From positions 496,001 through 560,000 of the forward strand of contig NZ_VLPK01000003.1 in the NCBI RefSeq assembly GCF_007558865.1: 64,000 bases of DNA, in the 5' to 3' direction. This document shows, in pieces, positions 51,701-59,769 of this stretch. Origin of the DNA: Mucilaginibacter corticis. Lineage in GTDB: Bacteria > Bacteroidota > Bacteroidia > Sphingobacteriales > Sphingobacteriaceae. Position 1 is the first letter of the stretch; each line of letters starts with the position of its first letter. The translations under genes were made by a program, and so were the position numbers. The notes beneath the pieces were generated by a model. That model was not told where the DNA came from and did not search any database. It saw only the letters and a program-made list of their open reading frames with translations.

Positions 51701-52345
51701 CGTACTTATAGATTGGATCTTTGTCCCGGTAAGATCAAGCGCTGCAAGACCCTGGTATATCTCGCCTTTGTTTAAAGATACATTAAAAGGTACACCCGCA
51801 GGCGACCCATCTGTTAGGTCCGCCGATGGTGTTATGGATACCGTTGTATTATCCTCGGTTGCTATGACGGCAAAGGTTGAAAATGCGGGGTTATCATCCG
51901 GCGCATTCGATAGTTGCTTATAATTGAGCGATAGGTAATCTTTACCCATAGCGTTAACCGGCAAAAGCAAAGTCGCGCCTGATACTTTTGAAGCATAGAT
52001 ATGGGCATAAACCGCTATTGGCCTGGCTGATTTAATATGGATACCCTGGGTTGAAAACTTACCAATACCGGATAAATAAGCGCTGCTGGGGATCTTGATA
52101 ATGGTTACAGCATTAGCGGTAACATTAAAATTTTGCAGTAAATTGTCACCTATTTCAACACTGCCAATTGTTGAAATATCTGACGTAATATATAGCACCA
52201 TACTGCTTGCTCCGTTGCCGGCAATACCGGCATTATGCAACATATAAGCGGTCCAGAACTCTGTGCCTTTATTAGTTTGCGCATAAGCTTTAAAGTCTAC
52301 AATTAGTAACAGGGGAATTACAAGGATGTAAAAGACCTTCTTCAA
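48755..52345 (-). CDS. T9SS type B cargo with IgGFc-binding-like and PKD domains
   Basis: 1196-residue surface or secreted protein. Signal peptide to about residue 22 (DFKAYAQ). Residues 25-450 match the IgGFc-binding protein N-terminal domain (GTEFWTAYMLHN, ATEDNTTVSITPS). Four PKD-like domains follow, each with the WDFGD core in clear or altered form (WLWDFGDNTTS, WNWDFGD, YKWDFGDPSSG, and a degenerate WFFDYAN). The gliding-type CTD reads NTFTPNGDGINDTWEI, VEIFNRYGQKVFFS, PVGTYYYIISP. Adhesion to glycans or proteins is the likely role. First gene of the operon. Confidence 0.92.
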   Translation of the reverse strand: MKKVFYILVIPLLLIVDFKAYAQTNKGTEFWTAYMLHNAGIAGNGASSMVLYITSDISTIGSVEIGDNLLQNFNVTANAVTIIKIPSSAYLSGIGKFSTQGIHIKSARPIAVYAHIYASKVSGATLLLPVNAMGKDYLSLNYKQLSNAPDDNPAFSTFAVIATEDNTTVSITPSADLTDGSPAGVPFNVSLNKGEIYQGLAALDLTGTKIQSISTATGSCKKIAVFSGSSRMGIGCVANKTNDFSSDNLFQQVYPTSTWGKNYITAPLANRPYDVFRIVLSDPSTAVTLNGMALSTTSFTNGLYYEFSSTAPNSISADKPIQVVQYSPTQNQELDCTLGKGDIGDPEMIYLSPVEQGLNHVTLYSTGYYAILQSYVNVIIPTSAASSVTIDGVSYANKFIAVPNSNYSYAQIKVISGPQAVSNTTSITAGTHTINASASFNAIAYGFGSNESYGYGAGANLQDLNEYVALQNPLTPTVNQIAGCSNVAYKLQVTIPFQTTSINWNMDGTLLYTDANPVVKTTTTKNGILLYTYEYNKLVNLTAGTHDVIATVFNPVADVCGSNLDIENDFSITDPPGISFSVAPTGCLGDSTAFTDKTPVTAAAIKSWLWDFGDNTTSTLQNPKHKYAAPGKYPVRLTIADFSGCSSVSAPTTVTIATLPVAGFESSTPDCSGRVVTFNSAASKATQGNIINWNWDFGDSIKVSSTDGKPVTHTYTKVGSYKVKLVVVTDLGCISDTLTKTLTINPLPVANFTVPDICLHDPYAQFTSISTIADNTESDFTYKWDFGDPSSGSSNTSTEQAPKHIYHAQGNYTAKLTVTSKYGCDSTITKTFPVTGANPDAGFTVKSEANLCSSDSVSFTDVSAITVGNIGNVIKLVWFFDYANHPTDSVVFDKTTMHNNKIYSHFYGINNTTLSQSYNVVLHAYSGQTCWTPYQKTIIIQPNPVVALVINKVALPDPLVLCQDDATVNITGNSNIAGTGTFTGTGITSAGAFDPKTAGPGTYTINYLFTANTGCLYATSFQVVVNPTPDVSLPAQYTVLEGAQITLRPVASVAGGGKLSYKWSPSTGLSQDTVANPVVTLLNDITYTLTVTSDQSCPVSVKTFVKVLKVPVIPNTFTPNGDGINDTWEIKYLNEYPNVTVEIFNRYGQKVFFSNGYAKPWDGQTNGNGLPVGTYYYIISPNSGRKPIAGYVTIIR

Positions 52346-52435
52346 GTGTTTATAATTTAGAAAAGAAACGTTTATTTCGAATAATTGGTATCACAATATA
52401 CGTACCTTTTACCGAATTGATCTTACTATTATAAA

Positions 52436-52885
52436 CTATAAACCAGGTCTGCCTAAGGCATCAAGCGCGGCATTAGCCAATTGTAGTTTATGGGCAAGGT
52501 CCTTATTTTCTTTACGGAGATTATAAATTTCGAGCGCGTTTTCGATATACATTTTAAGTTCGTCGTTTTGCCAGGGCTTAACCAAATATTTATAAACCTG
52601 GCCGCGGTTAATGGCGTCCATTACTGCGTTTATGTCTGAAAAACCGGTTAACAGTATCCTTATGGTATCCGGGTATACAGGTAAAATAGATTCTAAAAAT
52701 TCGATCCCTGTAGTGCCCGGCATACGTTGGTCTGTTATAATAACACCTATCTCCTGGCTGTCAAGCACCTTGCGCCCCTCCTTTGCCGAACTGGCGGTAA
52801 AGATCTCAAAATCACGCCTGAACGACGCCTTAAAACTGTTAAGATTGTTAATTTCGTCATCAACGTATAATACACCTATTGCCAT
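52436..52885 (-). CDS. Single-domain response regulator with coiled-coil tail
   Basis: About 149 residues. A receiver domain begins at AIGVLYVDDEINNLNSFKAS; the phosphoacceptor aspartate is in IITDQRMPGTTG near residue 54, and the conserved threonine and lysine are in LLTGFS and LVKPWQ. A short helical tail (LRKENKDLAHKLQLANAALD) replaces an output domain. It is divergent from the histidine kinase gene at 53.0 kb with about 115 bases between, so the two probably form one signalling pair. Start taken at 52885; 52891 is also possible. Confidence 0.85.
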   Translation of the reverse strand: MAIGVLYVDDEINNLNSFKASFRRDFEIFTASSAKEGRKVLDSQEIGVIITDQRMPGTTGIEFLESILPVYPDTIRILLTGFSDINAVMDAINRGQVYKYLVKPWQNDELKMYIENALEIYNLRKENKDLAHKLQLANAALDALGRPGL

Positions 52886-52999
52886 GATCAAACTTTAACG
52901 GTTATTGTATTTTTATATTTTATTTCACAGGATGCATAAATTTTTAATATTCTATGCATTTTTATTTGCTATTATTGGCCGCACCACTGCTTTGTAAAA

Positions 53000-55192
53000 A
53001 TGAAAAAAATATTGTTAATCTTAGCTTTCCTGGTACAAAATATTGGCGCGTTTGCATCAAAACCTGATACTTTAGTTATTCGTGACAGCGAGGCGCATTA
53101 CCTCACCAATCAATATTTCCTTGAATTAGAAGACCCTTACAATACCTTACAAGCGAAAAACGTCATCAATGACAGCCGGTTTCACAGCATAAGTTCGTCG
53201 TTTCCGCGCCTTAAATATTCTAAATCTGTTACTTGGTTAAAGTTTACTATAAAAAACAACACCAGCAGGCAATACCTGCCAATAACTATCAGTAAAAGTA
53301 TAATTGACGAGTTTGACATTTATTATATAGAATCAACAGCGGATACCGCGGATCATAGATTATTATTAAATCACCTTTCATCTACCGATCCACGGTTTAA
53401 TTCAAATCTTTTAACTCAAAGCATCACGTTGATCAATGTGCCGCTTGCGTTAAATTCAACACAGACATTTTATGCACGGATAAAGAGTAACGCATCGTCG
53501 GTCATCCCGATCGAGATAAATAGTGCCGATCAATTTACGCGAAAGCGGAATGCCGATATCATGATAAATGGTGCCGTTATTGGCATGTTCATCATTATGG
53601 CGCTGTATAACCTCATGCTGTTTATAAGCGTTGGCGACAGAAGTTATTTATTCTACGTTATTTATATCATATTCCTTGGCTCTACGCAATCGTTGATCCT
53701 CGGCATCGGCAGTAATTTGTTTCCAAATGACCTTAAAACATTAAACAATTATATTACACCGTTACTAAGGATCTGCTTTGGCTATTCTTTACTGTTATTC
53801 GCCGGCGAATTTTTACAATTCCGTCAAAACCTTAACAGATATTATAAATTTTACTTGTTGCTGTATGTATTATATGGCTTACCGGTAATAGCAGTAATTG
53901 CCGGATTACCACATATAGCTTATACATTAATAACTATTTCTGCCCTGGTAACTTGCATAACTCTGTTGTTCCTGGTTTCAATCCTCTATTCGCGCGGATT
54001 TAAACCGGCAAAATTTTTCATTTTAGGCTGGGGACTGTTTTTAATATCCCTTGTAATTTCAATTACACGTAATGGCGGTGTGGTGCCGTATAATCATTTC
54101 ACACTTAATGTGTTGTTATACAGCTCACTGATAGAGTTAATACTTTTCTCCGTAGCCTTGGCGGACAAGATAAATTTTTACAGGCAGCAAAATACCGAGT
54201 CACAACTGGCAGCTCTGGCTATTGCTAAAGAGAACGAACGTCTGATAACCGAACAGAATATATTTTTAGAAAATAAGGTAAAAGAGCGCACGCAAGAACT
54301 GATCCAAACCAACCAAAATTTATCCATCACGATAGATAACCTTAAATCGGCACAGGTACAGTTGATAGAAACGGAAAAAATGGCCTCTTTAGGTTTGCTT
54401 ACCGCGGGTGTGGCACATGAGATAAATAACCCCATAAATTTTGTAAGCGCCAATATTAAACCGCTGCGTTTAGATTTTAACGAGATTTTCAGCCTTTTAA
54501 AAAAATACGAAACCGCAGCTAACAATGCCGAAACCGCCGGTTTACTGGTAGAAGCCAACGACTACAAGAATAAAATAGATGCCGATTTTGTTAAGGACGA
54601 AATACTTACTTTGTTGGATGGTATAGAAGACGGCGCTTCCCGCACTGCAGAAATAGTGCAAAGCTTGCGCACCTTTAGCCGGTTGGACGAGCTGGTATTA
54701 TTGCCCACCAACATCAACACTGCCATATTGAGCACCCTAGTGATATTAAGAAGCGCCATCCCCTATTACATCGAGATAAAACCTATACTGGATAAATTAG
54801 CGCCGCTAAACTGCTATCCGGGTAAAATAAACCAGGTACTGCTAAACCTGATCAGTAACAGCATACAAGCTATCAAGGCCAAAGAAACACATCTTAACGA
54901 GTGTATTACGATATATACGCATGACCATCCGGATTATATTACCATTGAAATTACAGATACAGGCATAGGCATGACACACCAGGTAAGGCAACGCATATTT
55001 GAACCTTTTTTCACTACAAAAAACGTAGGCGAAGGAACAGGTCTCGGGCTGTCAATTGTATTTGGTATTATTGAAAAACATAATGGTAATATCAATGTGC
55101 AATCGGCAGCAGGCAAGGGATCGACATTTAAAATTACTTTGCCCAAAAACCTGGCCGATACCGTTACCAAACCTGATGAGCCTGCCGAATAA
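53000..55192 (+). CDS. 7TM-DISM sensor histidine kinase
   Basis: 730 residues, membrane-bound. Signal peptide (MKKILLILAFLVQNIGAFAS) followed by an extracytoplasmic 7TMR-DISMED2 domain (about 25-165), then seven helices of the DISM_7TM type (about 185-390). A coiled coil leads to the HisKA domain with phospho-accepting His in LLTAGVAHEINNPINFVS. The ATPase has the N box (VLLNLISNSIQA), G1 (DTGIGM) and G2 (GTGLGLSIVFG). All catalytic residues are present. Its stop codon abuts the stop codon of the convergent ABC gene. Confidence 0.93.
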   Translation: MKKILLILAFLVQNIGAFASKPDTLVIRDSEAHYLTNQYFLELEDPYNTLQAKNVINDSRFHSISSSFPRLKYSKSVTWLKFTIKNNTSRQYLPITISKSIIDEFDIYYIESTADTADHRLLLNHLSSTDPRFNSNLLTQSITLINVPLALNSTQTFYARIKSNASSVIPIEINSADQFTRKRNADIMINGAVIGMFIIMALYNLMLFISVGDRSYLFYVIYIIFLGSTQSLILGIGSNLFPNDLKTLNNYITPLLRICFGYSLLLFAGEFLQFRQNLNRYYKFYLLLYVLYGLPVIAVIAGLPHIAYTLITISALVTCITLLFLVSILYSRGFKPAKFFILGWGLFLISLVISITRNGGVVPYNHFTLNVLLYSSLIELILFSVALADKINFYRQQNTESQLAALAIAKENERLITEQNIFLENKVKERTQELIQTNQNLSITIDNLKSAQVQLIETEKMASLGLLTAGVAHEINNPINFVSANIKPLRLDFNEIFSLLKKYETAANNAETAGLLVEANDYKNKIDADFVKDEILTLLDGIEDGASRTAEIVQSLRTFSRLDELVLLPTNINTAILSTLVILRSAIPYYIEIKPILDKLAPLNCYPGKINQVLLNLISNSIQAIKAKETHLNECITIYTHDHPDYITIEITDTGIGMTHQVRQRIFEPFFTTKNVGEGTGLGLSIVFGIIEKHNGNINVQSAAGKGSTFKITLPKNLADTVTKPDEPAE

Positions 55193-56950
55193 TTAACTTA
55201 CACGTTTGCCTTTAAGCAACATATTCACAGCATCATCTAAAGAGCCGGCCCTGCCAACTTCGCCCGAGTTTACAAAATAGATCTCGTCGGCATTCTCAAT
55301 GGTATTTAAACGGTGTGCAATAATTACCCGTGTAGTATGTGCCGGCAAATTATTCAGGATATCGCCCAATAATTTTTCGGTAATGGTATCGATATTGGCC
55401 GTAGCCTCATCCAGTATCAAAAGATCAGGGTTACGTAAAACAGCCCTCATAAAAGCTATTAGTTGTTTTTGACCTAAGCTGATGCTATCTCCGCCTGATG
55501 ATACAGTTGTATCCAACCCGTTATCAAATATGGCCAGCAAACTACCTAAGTTAGCATCGGCAATTACCTGTTCCATTTGTTCGGTAGTATGGTCTTTGTA
55601 AAGCGGGTTCCCATATAAAATATTGTCACGCACGGTACCGGTAAACAAAAATGGCTCCTGCAAAATAAAGCCTATTTTTTGCGAGCGTTCATCGTCGTCA
55701 TAACTCCTTATATCCTTTCCGTTCAATAAAACCGTTCCTTTATTAGGATCATACAATCTTGCTATTAATGAAGCAGTTGTGGTTTTACCGCCACCTGTAG
55801 GGCCAACCAATGCGTAAGTTTTGCCGCGCTCCATTTTAAAGCTTACGTTGTGTAAGATCTCATGATCATTAGCATAACCAAAATGTACATTTTTAAACTC
55901 TAATAATGTGGCTGATGATTCGGCTTTAGTATCCGCAACACTTATAAGATTTGTCTCCAAACCTAATATCTGCGAAATCCTGTCCCAGGCAGCCATAGCG
56001 GTCTGGAAGTTTGCCCACAATGCCGCCAGTTGCCTTAACGGATTATAGAACAAGGTAACATATGACAGATAGGCAATAAGCAAACCGATGGAAAAACCAT
56101 TGCCTATCATGTAAATACCATACACCAATACCGTTAACTGTGCTACGCTTGAAAAGAAGCTGTAAACCGGCATAAAAACGTTATTGGCCAGACCGGCGCT
56201 TATGGCGGTTTTATAATTTTGCCGGTTGGCATCGTCAAAACGCTTCCTGAAATAATCGCGGCGGTTAAAGGCTATAATTACCTTAAAATTGTTCAAACTT
56301 TCCTGTATCTCGGCACTCATACCGCCCACGCTCTTTAAATTCCTTGCGTTTGTTCTTTTAACCCAGGGCGATACAATGGTGGTAAAGATCAATATCAGCA
56401 CCATAGGCGCAATAGCTGCCAAACCTAATTGTATATGAATGATCAAAAGGAAAATACCCGCGCCGGTCATGGTGGCTATACTACCAATAAACTGCACTAA
56501 TGACTGCGAGAAAAACTGGTTCAGTTTATCCGTATCATTATTTACGCGCGATATCAGGTCACCCGCCTTGTTCTGGTTAAAAAAATCAACAGGTAACAGC
56601 TGCAGCTTATTAAAAATTGCGTTGCGTAGAGTAAACAACATGCGTTGCCCTACCCCGCCCATTAATTTTGTTTGCGCGTAACTGGTCCCCAATGCCACCA
56701 GGTACATGGCCAATAATATGCCTGACGATACCAGCACGCCATGATATTGCTTCTGCTGCACGTAGGTGTCGATAGTATGGCCGATAATAAGCGGCCCTAA
56801 CAGGTTAAGCGTAGAGTTTACCAGGATAGCCACTGTGGCTAACAGCAAAGTAGGTTTCTCGTTCGAGATCAGCTGCAGCAGTTTTTTAAGTGCCGATAAG
56901 TTTGATGTTTTTTCGGCCTGCTCTGATAATTTGTTCAAATTATAATTCAT
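55193..56950 (-). CDS. ABC exporter half-transporter with consensus ATP site
   Basis: About 585 residues. Six-helix membrane domain then nucleotide-binding domain. Walker A LVGPTGGGKTTTASLI, Q-loop ILQEPFLF, Walker B LLILDEATANID with the catalytic glutamate, and the H-loop IIAHRLNTI are consensus. The signature is unusual: SISLGQKQ in place of LSGGQ. Start taken at 56950 (MNYNLNKLSEQAEKTS); this overlaps the upstream partner gene by 11 bases. It is the second gene of a heterodimeric exporter. Substrate unknown. Confidence 0.91.
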   Translation of the reverse strand: MNYNLNKLSEQAEKTSNLSALKKLLQLISNEKPTLLLATVAILVNSTLNLLGPLIIGHTIDTYVQQKQYHGVLVSSGILLAMYLVALGTSYAQTKLMGGVGQRMLFTLRNAIFNKLQLLPVDFFNQNKAGDLISRVNNDTDKLNQFFSQSLVQFIGSIATMTGAGIFLLIIHIQLGLAAIAPMVLILIFTTIVSPWVKRTNARNLKSVGGMSAEIQESLNNFKVIIAFNRRDYFRKRFDDANRQNYKTAISAGLANNVFMPVYSFFSSVAQLTVLVYGIYMIGNGFSIGLLIAYLSYVTLFYNPLRQLAALWANFQTAMAAWDRISQILGLETNLISVADTKAESSATLLEFKNVHFGYANDHEILHNVSFKMERGKTYALVGPTGGGKTTTASLIARLYDPNKGTVLLNGKDIRSYDDDERSQKIGFILQEPFLFTGTVRDNILYGNPLYKDHTTEQMEQVIADANLGSLLAIFDNGLDTTVSSGGDSISLGQKQLIAFMRAVLRNPDLLILDEATANIDTITEKLLGDILNNLPAHTTRVIIAHRLNTIENADEIYFVNSGEVGRAGSLDDAVNMLLKGKRVS

Positions 56951-58682
56951 AATTGCTGGTGCTTTGTTGTGAATTAAAAATTTGTACATACTCCGGGCTG
57001 CTATCCATTAAATGACTGTGCGAGCCGCTGGCTACTATTTCGCCCTGCATCAATAAAACAACCTGGTCATAATGTTCAATAGCCGCTATTTTTTGTGTTA
57101 CCGAAACCAATGTTATTTCGGGATAGTTGTTTTGCACGTTGGCCAGGATATTCTTTTCAGTATTGGCATCAACACGGGCTGTAAAATCATCAAGCAATAA
57201 TACTTTTGGATTAACCGCCAAAGCCCTTGCCAGCATGATGCGCTGCTTTTGCCCGCCCGACAGGCTTGATCCCCGTTCAGAAACTATGGTATTCAATCCC
57301 TCGGGCAAACTGTCAATAAAATCTTTCAGTTCGGCGGTATCTATCGCTTTTTGTAATGATTCGTTGGTTACGGTATCGCTAAACGCTATGTTCTCACGAA
57401 TACTCATGTTAAAAATTATACTGTCCTGGAAAACAAAGCCCACCTGGCTATGAAACGCCTCGCTGTTATAGCTGGCCAGATCTTTACCATCAAACTTTAT
57501 CGTTCCGCTATCGGCATTAATAAGACCCGTAAGCAAATAAAGCAGTTGGGTTTTACCGGCAGCCGTTGGCCCCAATATGGCTATTTTTGACCCTGCTGCT
57601 ATGTTGAGCGATATATCTTTAAGTGCAGGCTTTTGTCCATAAGTCAGCGTAACATTTTTTAACTCAATATCGCCTTTTATAGTGTCTGTTATAATGCCGC
57701 TATCTTCCATATCGGGCGCGTCAAGTATAACACTGATCCTGGTGTATGATGCCGTTGCCTGGGCAATGATATTACTCATGAAACCTATTACCAGTATCGG
57801 GAAGATGAGCATAGACAGGTAGCTGTTAAAAGCAGCGAAATCGCCCAAAGTCATGCTGCCGGAAATTACATAGTGCCCACCCAACGCCAATATGGTAAGC
57901 GCCGACAAGTTTGCTGTAAACGTAATGATAGGGATCAGCCCGGCAAACATCCTTAAAATAGAAAGGCCAAAATCGCGCGCTTTGGTGTTCGCCTCTAAAA
58001 ACTTCATAGTTTCAAGCGTTTGCGAATTGATAACCCGTATCAGCGCAGCGCCCAAAATACTCTCGTTGATGATCTTGTTTAACCAATCAATAACCTGGCG
58101 GCTTTCAACAAACAAGGCCCGCACCTTTTTCAGTACATAAAAAAACGTACCGCCTATTATGGGGATAATGGCGATAACAGTTAACGCCAGCCGCCAGTTA
58201 ATAGTAAGTAACAAAATACTTGCACCAACAATAATAAATACGGATGACGCTATAGATACGATAGCCTGTGATACAAAGAGTTTTATCGAATCTGTATCGG
58301 CAGTTAAATTGGTAAGCAATTTAGATGGATTGGCTTTTTCAATAAAAGCATGGCTTTGCCGCGAGATCTTATCAGAAAGGCGGGTGCGCAGATCGCGAGC
58401 TACACGCTCTGACGCGTAGGTTTGAATAATGCTCTGCAAATAAGCAAAGATAAAAATGAGCACCACCGCGCCGCTAAACTGCGTAATGATGTGTTTAACA
58501 TTAAAATTTTTATGCGTGTAGGCATCAATGCCTGTGGCTATAATTTTAGGCAGTAAAAGGTTAATACCATTACTGAATAAAGCAAACAGCATAAGCAAGG
58601 CAACCAACCCGAGGTAAGGCTTCAGGATGCTAAAAATACCCGGCGGCTTTTTTTGATCTATTTGATGTTTTTCTGGCGGCAT
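56940..58682 (-). CDS. ABC exporter half-transporter with degenerate ATP site
   Basis: 580 residues, partner of the gene that follows. Walker A is ILGPTAAGKTQLLYLL and the signature is consensus (SLSGGQKQRIMLA). The Walker B reads VLLLDDFTARVD, with aspartate in place of the catalytic glutamate, and the H-loop histidine is glutamine (SVTQKIAAI). So its own nucleotide site is degenerate, as in TM287 and other heterodimeric exporters, and the partner's noncanonical signature falls on the same side. Six membrane helices are present. Confidence 0.91.
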   Translation of the reverse strand: MPPEKHQIDQKKPPGIFSILKPYLGLVALLMLFALFSNGINLLLPKIIATGIDAYTHKNFNVKHIITQFSGAVVLIFIFAYLQSIIQTYASERVARDLRTRLSDKISRQSHAFIEKANPSKLLTNLTADTDSIKLFVSQAIVSIASSVFIIVGASILLLTINWRLALTVIAIIPIIGGTFFYVLKKVRALFVESRQVIDWLNKIINESILGAALIRVINSQTLETMKFLEANTKARDFGLSILRMFAGLIPIITFTANLSALTILALGGHYVISGSMTLGDFAAFNSYLSMLIFPILVIGFMSNIIAQATASYTRISVILDAPDMEDSGIITDTIKGDIELKNVTLTYGQKPALKDISLNIAAGSKIAILGPTAAGKTQLLYLLTGLINADSGTIKFDGKDLASYNSEAFHSQVGFVFQDSIIFNMSIRENIAFSDTVTNESLQKAIDTAELKDFIDSLPEGLNTIVSERGSSLSGGQKQRIMLARALAVNPKVLLLDDFTARVDANTEKNILANVQNNYPEITLVSVTQKIAAIEHYDQVVLLMQGEIVASGSHSHLMDSSPEYVQIFNSQQSTSNYEL

Positions 58683-58783
58683 GTATGTTTATTTGTCAAA
58701 GATTGTGCAATTGTTTCAATTATCAATAACCATATGACGATTGTTGCAATAAAACATTTTAACATTTTTTAAAAATTCAACAA

Positions 58784-59386
58784 ATGGCTTTAAACTTTAA
58801 TAAAACGGCAGAATATACGTTAGAAGATGAGAGCGTGTTATTAAGGCCGCTGCAAATAACCGATGTGCTTAACCTTTTAAACATTTCTGTTAATGAGCCT
58901 GAAACCTGGGATTATTCATCAAAATCTGCCGCAGGCGAAGAAGCTTTGAAAGCCTATATTGAAGAAGCATTGGTTGCCCGCGGTGCGGGTACCGAGTACC
59001 CTTTTATTGTATATGATAAAAAGAATAATGCCTATGCCGGCAGCACACGTTTTTATGATATCCAGGTAAATAATGGCGCTTTGCAGTTGGGTTACACCTG
59101 GTACGGCAAAGATTTCAGGGGAACAGGTTTAAATAAACATTGCAAGTTTTTGCTATTACAGTTCGCTTTTGAAACTTTAGGTGCAGAACGAGTTGAGTTC
59201 AGGGCCGACAACCGGAACCAGCGTAGCATTGCCGCCATGAAAAGCATAGGCTGTACGGTTGAAGGCGTTATCAGGAGCCATATGCCCCTGCGCGATGGTA
59301 GTCGCCGTGATTCCATTATACTAAGCATCCTGAAAGACGAATGGTACAACACTGTAAAACAGAACCTTAGCAACAAACTAAGATAG
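58784..59386 (+). CDS. GNAT N-acetyltransferase, RimJ/RimL type
   Basis: 200-residue cytoplasmic acetyltransferase. The acetyl-CoA-binding region is YTWYGKDFRGTGLNKHCKFL near residues 105-125, followed by ERVEFRADNRNQRSIAAMKS and HMPLRDGSRRDSIILS, the RimJ/RimL-type C-terminus. Substrate is unknown; ribosomal protein or antibiotic acetylation would be a guess. Single gene between the ABC exporter (divergent) and the CDGSH gene. Confidence 0.88.
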   Translation: MALNFNKTAEYTLEDESVLLRPLQITDVLNLLNISVNEPETWDYSSKSAAGEEALKAYIEEALVARGAGTEYPFIVYDKKNNAYAGSTRFYDIQVNNGALQLGYTWYGKDFRGTGLNKHCKFLLLQFAFETLGAERVEFRADNRNQRSIAAMKSIGCTVEGVIRSHMPLRDGSRRDSIILSILKDEWYNTVKQNLSNKLR

Positions 59387-59429
59387 TTTCTGAATAACAG
59401 ATAGTCAGTAAATGGCTTGCGCTTTAAAT

Positions 59430-59437
59430 TATATTTG
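59430..59437 (+). promoter_or_regulatory. -7 box for the CDGSH gene
   Basis: TATATTTG matches TAnnTTTG, 20 bases before the ATG at 59457. Confidence 0.5.
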
Positions 59438-59456
59438 TTGAAACATAATTTATATA

Positions 59457-59738
59457 ATGAGCACAAAACTTACCATTAATAACAACGGATCTGTAAAGAT
59501 TGAAGGCGATTTTGAAATAGTTGATATGCAAGGCAACAACTACGGCCTGCAAGGCCGTACAGTAGTGTCTATCTGCCGCTGCGGCCTGTCGGCCAATAAA
59601 CCATTTTGCGATGGTTCGCACAGGGGACATTTTGAGCACGAGGCCATAGCATTTGATTTGCCACCAAGAAAGTTTAACACCACTCCCAACCCTCCCCTAA
59701 GGGAGGGCTTTATCGTAATTTATAAACCGTATATTTAA
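59457..59738 (+). CDS. CDGSH iron-sulfur protein with repeat-derived C-terminus
   Basis: 93 residues. The [2Fe-2S] CDGSH motif is CRCGLSANKPFCDGSHR near residues 41-57 (CxC, then C-x2-GSH). The natural domain ends at about residue 71 (DLPPRKFNT). The following codons (TPNPPLREGF, then IVIYKPYI) are encoded by the first hairpin of a CCCTCC/GGAGGG repeat element, so the last 20 or so residues are borrowed from repeat DNA. Function of prokaryotic CDGSH proteins is not settled; redox or iron sensing is likely. Confidence 0.86.
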   Translation: MSTKLTINNNGSVKIEGDFEIVDMQGNNYGLQGRTVVSICRCGLSANKPFCDGSHRGHFEHEAIAFDLPPRKFNTTPNPPLREGFIVIYKPYI

Positions 59739-59766
59739 AGCCTCCCCTTGGGGGAGATTAGAGGGG
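59684..59766. repeat. CCCTCC/GGAGGG double-hairpin element, copy 3
   Basis: First hairpin CCCTCCC (59690-59696) with GGGAGGG (59701-59707) lies inside the CDGSH coding frame. Second hairpin CTCCCC (59742-59747) with GGGGAG (59751-59756) lies after the stop. The stretches GGGCTTTA (59705-59712) and TAAAGCC (59736-59742) also pair across the spacer, and outer flanks pair weakly, so a branched fold is possible. Confidence 0.8.
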
Positions 59767-59769
59767 TTT

